From: Pyxicephalus adspersus | Taxonomy: Eukaryota > Chordata > Amphibia > Anura > Pyxicephalidae | Direction: 5' to 3' | DNA: 64,000 nucleotides | NCBI RefSeq assembly: GCF_032062135.1 | Contig: NC_092868.1 | Coordinates: 48,713,163-48,777,162, forward strand | Shown here: positions 57,761 through 64,000 of the stretch, piece by piece | Layout: every line of letters begins with the position of its first letter | How positions within the stretch are numbered: the first letter of the stretch is position 1 | Made by a program: the position numbers and the translations under genes | Notes under the pieces: model-generated | Database searches by the model: none | What the model was told of the DNA's origin: nothing | What the model saw: the letters and a program-made list of their open reading frames with translations, nothing else

Positions 57761-57910
57761 AGTCAGAATATAAGAATTTATTAAAATAATATTTTTTGTT
57801 TTAATATTAATGAAACATAAAAATAGCAAATAATGTCCAAATTTTCTCGTGGACCACCAGTAATCCACGGAGCACTGGTAGGCTCTAGTAGACAGAGGAA
57901 GTTCTTCACA
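57761..57910 (-). mobile_element. hAT element 5' region (subterminal)
   Basis: On the minus strand: ACCAGTGCTCCGTGGATTAC, TGGTGGTCCACGAGAAAATT and ATTATTTGCTATTTTTATG. GGTGGTCCACGAGAAAAT is shared with the MITE at 16628-16972, linking the two as relatives. The outermost terminal repeat was not found. Confidence 0.48.
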
Positions 57911-58829
57911 ACTCCTCATCCCACTGGTTACTTGACTGCTCTTCAAGGTCATTTCACGACCTTCTCTCTTGGTAAAGGGAACTAAATTTAAGTTTGACCA
58001 AAGAACACTAAACACATTTTCCATCCTAACAATCCTTTTTTTTAGAATTGATCATACCCACACCTTAATGTCACCGTTCTTAAAATGTAATATCATGCGT
58101 ATTCCCTGGTGATACCATAATACAGTTCTGCTCTTATTCTACTTTCCCAATAGAATATCACAAGAAAGCTGCTGGTCACTCAGTGATTCCCTCTTCTGTG
58201 ATCCTTCCATCTGTGAGCAAATATAAAACTCCTTGACAGAACACTTTAGTCTGAATGCACCAGCTGTGCACTCTATGGAATGGCCATAAAGCGGTCATTT
58301 AAGCTAAAATAATCCTTCTTGTATTGCAATAAAATAAAAAGTGAGTGAAATGTATTAAAGAACTTAAATCTGGTAATAAGGTTTTACTAACAATTTAAGA
58401 AATACTAGGATGATGTACAAAATAAATCGAAGATATGTTAAATGATCAAAATTCCAAACAAATTTTACATTAAAGGCAACCAGCCTAATTACCTTTTAGG
58501 CTCTGCAGACATCATCCATTTGTCATCAAAACTATCTGATAATATGGTGGGTTTGGATCACATCAGCAACCTAATTAAAATTCTCAATAAAAAAAAAATT
58601 AAAATCAATACAGATTATACATTTCTAATTTTTGACACATGTAAACCCCTAAAAAAAGCAATCCCCAATAGTATAAAAACTCAATTTGAGATTGAATCTT
58701 TAAAATTCTTCGAACCTCAGCAGTAAAGCACCACATCTCTCAGTTAAACTTTACAAACATCAATATTAAATAATAGGTCTTTGCTGGTTCCTTCTGTAGA
58801 AAATTAACAAAATTTATTCACATTAAACA
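57911..58829. other. No gene recognised
   Basis: Includes a 94-codon plus-strand frame (58442-58726) with a protein-like composition but no family I recognise. In sequence this AT-rich it could be chance. Confidence 0.3.
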
Positions 58830-59234
58830 AATATAAATATTTTCTAAAAACATAGATAATGAAGAATAATTTAACATCAAGTGTCATATGATTCCATGTA
58901 TACAATTAAGATAATCATGGAGCAATTATTTGGATCACAATTGGATCAAAAACATAAATTGCTACATGCCTTAGAGAATACTCTTTATTCTATGCAATTC
59001 TAGGACTTTTGTCAGTTCTCTTTTTCGAGAGGGAAGATTTTCTACAATAGACATTCAGAAATATTATTTATATTACATAGAAATGCATGAATATGTATAC
59101 ATTTATGTAGTTTTTCATTTACAATAATATATGAAAAATCATAAATGATACCATGAGAATCGTGCATATTGTTACTCATGTTGTACAATTTATTGATTTT
59201 TTTTCATGTATTGTTGATTGAATATTTTCATATA

Positions 59235-59680
59235 CAGTATAGGTTTAAAAATCTGGCAACCTCCGGACCTGAGGTGTGCCCAATTTTTGAAAATTCCAGA
59301 TTTTTGAAGGGTATATATGCTGTATATATTAAAATGAAATAACACTTAGATAAATGACACTAAAGATAAAGCAAATAAAATTGTAATGTTCACCAACTAA
59401 AAAAAACCCTCGAAAAGAAGCTAAATAGCAGATAGCCTGTCAGGATTACCATCTTCATAACTGACAGTAACAGCATCCTCAGCAACAGAAACAGCTTCAA
59501 TTTGTGGAGGAAAACCAAGACCTAACAGCTGATTCTGAAGTACAGCACCATCAAAACATAAACAGCTCCTCCAGAAAACAATGTGTAAATTTAAAAATGC
59601 TCTCCGAAATCCATGCCGGAAAACTCAAGGATCCGGATTATTGAAGGCCAGATTTATGAGTGGCAACCTTATCTATACAA
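59235..59680. mobile_element. pogo/Tigger-like MITE
   Basis: Starts CAGTATAGGTTTAAAAATC after a TA. It ends near GTGGCAACCTTATCTATAC. Inner arms are ATCTGGCAACCTCCGG and GGATCCGGATTATTGAAGGCC. AATTTTTGAAAATTCCAG and GAAAACTCAAGGATCCGG are Tigger-like subterminal words. The right terminus is worn. No transposase. Confidence 0.58.
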
Positions 59681-59743
59681 ACGTATATATTTTTATGTAT
59701 TATAAATATAATTTCTTGATGTCCATTTTGGAAAATCTTCCCT

Positions 59744-59786
59744 CTTGAAGAAGGAGACTAAATCCTTGAAACTTGTCAGGTGAGGA
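59744..59786 (+). ncRNA. Hammerhead-like motif, degraded
   Basis: TTGAAGAAGGA...TCCTTGAAACTTGTCAGG: core 1 with C3 changed to T, a four-pair AGGA/TCCT stem II, GAAA, minimal stem III (A-U, C-G) and a canonical GTC triplet. The C3 change should abolish activity. Confidence 0.3.
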
Positions 59787-59900
59787 GTGTTCTTGCACAT
59801 TGCAGCAATTTATGTTTTTAATCTGATTGTGTGAATAATTGCTTTTTGATTATGTGAATCATAAGCAGAATATGTAGAATAATAAGATACTTGTTGAAAT

Positions 59901-61799
59901 ATTACTCTTGCTTGGGATGTCCATATGATTCTTTATTTAGGATGATTTTAGAAATTGTTTTTGAAATCATGTATATGTTTTAATGTTAATAATGACAAAG
60001 ACCAAATGGGTTTTAGGTCTACTAAACAAAAAACCGAAAATGTGCTCCAAATATTCCACCCCATTATTCTTGCCAAAAACAAAACACCAGACCCCTAGCC
60101 CCCAATTATCCCTCAGTATACATAAGTCCTTCAAAATCCTTGTTTGGTTTCATCTATTTAATACTTAAACTAATTGTGTTTAGTCCTGTTTAGATGAAAT
60201 GTAGTTCTAGGACCTGATCTCTCCTAGGAAAAAAGTAAGCTGTAAACCTTTAGAAAATCATAGATACTTCTGCCTTCAAAGAAATTAAAATACCTGCAAT
60301 TTAAAAACTACCTCGTTTCCATAACCTCAAACTCCCTGTCCCTTGGGACAGTACTCTAATTGAACATTTTTGTCCCAATACTTTTACTCCTAAGGGAAAT
60401 GTGCTAATTTGGTGTTTTACCCTTCCTTAATAGAAAACCAATGACCAAACCCTGTTCCATATTCCAATAAAAACTGGAAATTTAAGACCCAACAGTAATT
60501 ATGTCTCCACTCCACTGAAGGTCAATTAGAGATAAATGGTTGATATAAAATATCTTATAAAGGATTGATAAATTTCTAAAGGAACCATACTCCCCCGTTT
60601 CCACAAATGACTGATGGGAATGTCTAAAAATAAGATGCTATTGGATTAGTGTCTATCCATTCATCTATACAGTCTTTGCAGAAGCATTTGGGAAAACCCT
60701 TGGGAGGTTTAAGTGAACCTAAAGCCTGTAGGCTGTAACAACACTCAATTTAAACTTCTAATATTTATTTTTATTGTGGCAAAAGCTTGAAAGTCAGCAA
60801 TATTTTTTGTAAGTTGGGTTAAAATGAAAATGTCATGATACTTAATAAAAAAAACTTTTTCGGCCATACTACTTGACTCTGTGAATTTGCTCTTTGAGCA
60901 AATTTAAATGACTATATGGTCCGGTCATGGTGCACCCTTGGACCCAGGCACCTCGCTTCTCTGTTCCTCACTTCCTAACCCTGCTAACCCACCACATCCT
61001 TTTCTTTAACACTAACTCTTCTTTAATATATTAATGGAATAATACAAGTTCATTACCAAAGTGTTTTCCTTTTTTTTAATGAATGTTCTTCATTGTGGGA
61101 AAACTATACTTCCTGAATCCATTTTTGTTCACATCCTGTAAGATGTTGGCAATCCTTCCTTCTTCTAATTAAATCGCTTGGTGCCACAGGTAATGGTATT
61201 GCACTCATATGGTATCATCTACAAGAATTCATTTTCCTCCCTTTCTCTCAATACTTTTACAATTTTACATTCTTTTGGATGTGTATGCTCTTTTCACTAT
61301 GGTATGGTGTATATGTTGCTTAGTTTACATAAAAACAAACAGAAGTGTTTGGGAATTGGAAATACATTTTTTCCAAAAATACACCCATTTGTTAGCAGGG
61401 TGAAGAATTTGGGGTCAAAATTGGCTTCCTTGGCTTTTGAATAGCAGGAAAAGGGATGGATAACTCTGCCCCAGCACATCCTTTACATTAAGAAGGATAT
61501 GTCATATGATGACATTTTGGCTGTACATACATTTTAAGTTTTGACCTTTCAGAGTTGGATGACAATGACAGGACCTACACCCTAGAGAGTTTGAGCTTAA
61601 TGTCAACTGAAGTCAATGCCCTATCTACAGCAAAGAAAGGTTCCATACTGACATAGGGATTTAGGACTATTACCGATACTGGCACCTGCACTTTAGCGCT
61701 GTTTTTTTATATCTGGAAATATCTGTTTTTATTATGTGTGAAAGCTGTACCCAAAACATGGCAGGCAGATGGCAAATGGCTAGTTGTTAGTACTGCCTG
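59901..61799. other. No gene recognised
   Basis: 1.9 kb of AT-rich DNA; frames up to 88 codons without domains; no repeat I can name. Confidence 0.33.
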
Positions 61800-61839
61800 T
61801 GGTTTCCTTCTGCTGATTTTTCCCCATCACTAATCTACA

Positions 61840-62120
61840 ATACTTATTTCTGCACTGTTCCTCAATGTGGAGGTAGCCATATGTGTAGAGGCAGGGGTTT
61901 TCCTCCCTAATGTCCGAGCCTCCAGCAAGGACAACAGTGAGCAATGGTAATAGCATCAATTTAAAGTTTCTAAAAATATCAAAGCCATCAATACTTCAGA
62001 TTTCATATTGCTGATTTATATCTATGGCCACAGGATAGCTTAGGTACCCCCACATACCAGGAACTTGTACATCGACGACCAGAAAGCAAAGGCAACACTG
62101 GGTACAGGCTCACCAAAACT
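61840..62120 (+). repeat. Dispersed repeat family C, copy 2
   Basis: TTCTGCACTGTTCCTCAATG, GTAGAGGCAGGGG, CGAGCCTCCAGCAAGGACAA and GGTACCCCCACATACCAGGA match the copy at 34720-34940. It may continue beyond 62120. Confidence 0.58.
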
Positions 62121-62725
62121 GGACAGTTATAGACTTGGTCTAACGGATCTTGATTTTTGCAGAGCCACACAGAGGATAGGCCAGTCATTAGATCTGAATC
62201 CTATAGGACACTTTTGTAATGTTTATTTATATAAAATTTTTATTATTTTCATAAGTATTCATTTCAGTTAACAGCTAGAAAGCAGCTCCCTCTGCGCGTT
62301 ATTTTCATCTTTTTTTCCTTCTCAGTAGAAAGCAGCTGGGAAAATTCATCGAAATCATTAGCACTGAATCGTTTTACTTGTACATTTTAATTTTGTTAAA
62401 AATCTATGACCTTAGCAAACTGGGTTTTAATCATTAATGTTCATCAAAGAATGTTTTCAGGTTGTTAGTCAACTAACATAACCAAGTGGCCTCTCACTAA
62501 ATCGATGTATTAGTATCTGTAGGCTCTGACATGGATAAGAGAGAGAAAAATGGATAAATGATTTTTGATGTCTGCCGGAGTCCAGCAAGTCGATAGGAGT
62601 TCATAGCCTACAACTGCTCATTTCACTGTTGAAAAGGATCTAAGAAAAACATGCCATTTTATTCTAGGAAAACAATTTTGTATAATTAATTAGTCACAAC
62701 AGAACATTGTAGCAGTTTATAGATA
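62121..62725. other. No recognised feature
   Basis: No gene or recognised repeat. Confidence 0.33.
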
Positions 62726-63223
62726 CACCACCTGGCCAAAACAGTTCCCAAGCCTGTGGAGGCAATGGAATAATCTGGGGTTGCGTCGGTTGATCAGGTC
62801 TAGGTCCAGTAATGTTACGTGCCCAAAAAATTAAGGTCAGCTAATTATCTGAATATTCTGAATGATCAGGTTTTTTCATAAAAGGACGTTTTCTTCCATA
62901 AAGGTCTGATGACAATGCCAAGATTCATCAGGCTTAAATCGGGAAACAGTGGTTCAGAGAGCATGAGACCACATGAGTCACGTGTGGATTAGCCATCGCA
63001 GATCTAAACACGATTGAGTATCTTTGAGCTGTGCAGAAAAATAAGTGGTCTGACCCACCAATCATCAACATGAAAAAAATAATGTAGCTCTGGAGGAAAA
63101 GTAATCTTGTTACATGGCATGACATGTTGTTACATGTTACATTACATCAAAACCATGCAACCAAAGCTAAAGGTGGGTCAAAGAAATATTGTAGTGTGTG
63201 ACTTTTTGTAAGGCCAGGCAATG
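62726..63223 (+). pseudogene. Tc1-like transposon, internally deleted, with transposase remnant
   Basis: Inverted ends CACCACCTGGCCAAAA and TAAGGCCAGGCAATG are flanked by TA (62724-62725, 63224-63225). The interior encodes the C-terminal half of a Tc1 transposase in broken frames: a GIIWGC-like segment, the DDNAKIHQA segment (second catalytic Asp region of DD34E), a WFREHE segment and the terminal QPKLKVGQRNI part. The N-terminal DNA-binding half is deleted, and several stops and frame breaks are present. At 498 bp it is about a third of a full Tc1 (about 1.6 kb). Inactive. Confidence 0.82.
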
Positions 63224-63225
63224 TA

Positions 63226-64000
63226 CATTGGTGCGATTTGTGTATTTCACAGCATGGTGTATGATATCACTTTAGCACATAATACCACAAGGGAGATTTT
63301 AAACCTGTCCTTTAACAATGGAAGCCAAGACAACGGGTTAACTCAATGGTCATTGCTTAGAGTGAACTTTTATTCATTTTGCTGTTCCAGCACTGTGGTC
63401 TGCTGCTGCATCAAAGTTAAATACTTTTACTCTTGCAGAACCTTGGTATTTTTATCCCTTATTTCTAATTTGCAATACTAGGAGCTCATTTAAAAAGAAT
63501 TGTCTTCTTTCCTCCATCCATGGAGCTCTCGTTGCTGGTAGGGACTCAAGAGAGTTACTTAGATTTGGCATTATTCATCACAGACACAAACAGTTGCTAT
63601 CCCAGTGCCAGAATAAAAGGTTAAAAGTGGTTTAAATTTTATTTGTTATTGGATTTCTAATAGAAAGAACATGTAACATAGTGAGCTGCAATATGTAACA
63701 TTTTTGTTCTTGTATTTAGATATCCCTTATTTTAAATTTTGTTGTCATATACTTTTTAGAGTATGCTAATTTTAGAGTAGACTAAAAAATACATATTTTT
63801 AAAAGGAAACTTACCAAGAAATATGTTCTCCAATCCAAGGATTTGAATCATATCATTTTTTATTACATTTTAGTAAGCAATGTTGTATTATGCATCCCTT
63901 TATTGGTTCCCCTTAGGTTCTTTTTATGTTTACCAGTCATGCATAAACCTGATTTAATTTTACACTCTTCTGTAAGTAAATATCACTAACCTATTAACAG
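63226..64000. other. No recognised feature
   Basis: AT-rich, with an 86-codon frame (63221-63481) that starts at the edge of the Tc1 remnant and shows no domain. Confidence 0.33.

Larger units (their letters stand above)
58830..59900. mobile_element. Inverted repeat pair with hammerhead-like motifs, interrupted by a Tigger-like insert
   Basis: Left arm words (AAAAACATAAATTGCTACATG at 58949, GAGGGAAGATTTTCTAC at 59029) recur in reverse complement on the right: GAAAATCTTCCCTC at 59729 and GCAGCAATTTATGTTTTTA at 59802. Similarity extends outward to about 58830 and 59900. The layout parallels 10180-10690: two arms facing outward, each with a CTTGAAGAAG...GAAAC-type motif. A separate DNA transposon (59235-59680) sits between the arms. 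Confidence 0.55.

Noticed and set aside
1..64000. tRNA, rRNA or snRNA genes
   Set aside because: No cloverleaf with intact A and B boxes was found; the only tRNA-like sequence is the worn SINE head at 33988.

Overview
The window is AT-rich, gene-poor vertebrate nuclear DNA packed with degraded transposable elements and simple repeats. Several repeat types point to a frog, probably ranoid: hAT, PIF/Harbinger-like and piggyBac-like miniature elements, Tc1 and pogo/Tigger-like remnants, an L2-clade LINE 3' end, a V-SINE/DANA-like SINE, and GGCCTGATTTAT-ended palindromic elements. The taxonomic call rests on remembered repeat families, not on a search. I found no host protein-coding gene, rRNA, tRNA or CRISPR array. 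The only ORF that looks protein-derived is the N-terminal part of a hAT-like transposase on the minus strand near 57.3 kb. It sits downstream of a small CpG-rich, promoter-like block.

Layout. 0-7 kb: mostly unique sequence with an LTR-like block (1.92-2.65 kb), a hAT MITE (3.67 kb), a Harbinger-like MITE (4.14 kb) and conserved-noncoding-like stretches. 7-10.7 kb: dispersed repeats, ending in an inverted-repeat element whose arms each carry a hammerhead-ribozyme-like motif. 10.7-16.6 kb: unique sequence and a large foldback element (14.0-14.9 kb). 16.6-21.1 kb: hAT MITE, Tc1 end, three kinds of tandem repeat. 22.5-27.6 kb: hAT and L2 remnants, two Harbinger-like MITEs (one inside an LTR-like block), a palindromic MITE. 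27.8-36.4 kb: Tc1 ends, a switchable hairpin, a 719 bp hAT element, a SINE. 36.4-42.4 kb: mainly unique. 42.4-43 kb: piggyBac-like element. 45.1-47.9 kb: a 31 bp minisatellite and a 1 kb polypyrimidine tract. 48-53 kb: another hammerhead-like motif, a young hAT MITE with a perfect 8 bp target duplication, and a 29-30 bp minisatellite. 53-64 kb: LINE tail, two pogo/Tigger-like elements, the hAT transposase remnant, a second inverted pair with hammerhead-like motifs, and a Tc1 deletion derivative.

How it fits together. The window reads as intergenic or deep-intronic DNA. Between the transposons lie stretches without visible repeats, rich in TAAT/ATTA-type motifs, that could be conserved regulatory elements. 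These are guesses from sequence texture only. The most unusual signal is the recurring CTGANGA...GAAAC motif at about 10.2/10.5, 48.55, 51.56 and 59.0/59.75 kb. At two loci it occurs as outward-facing copies in inverted arms.
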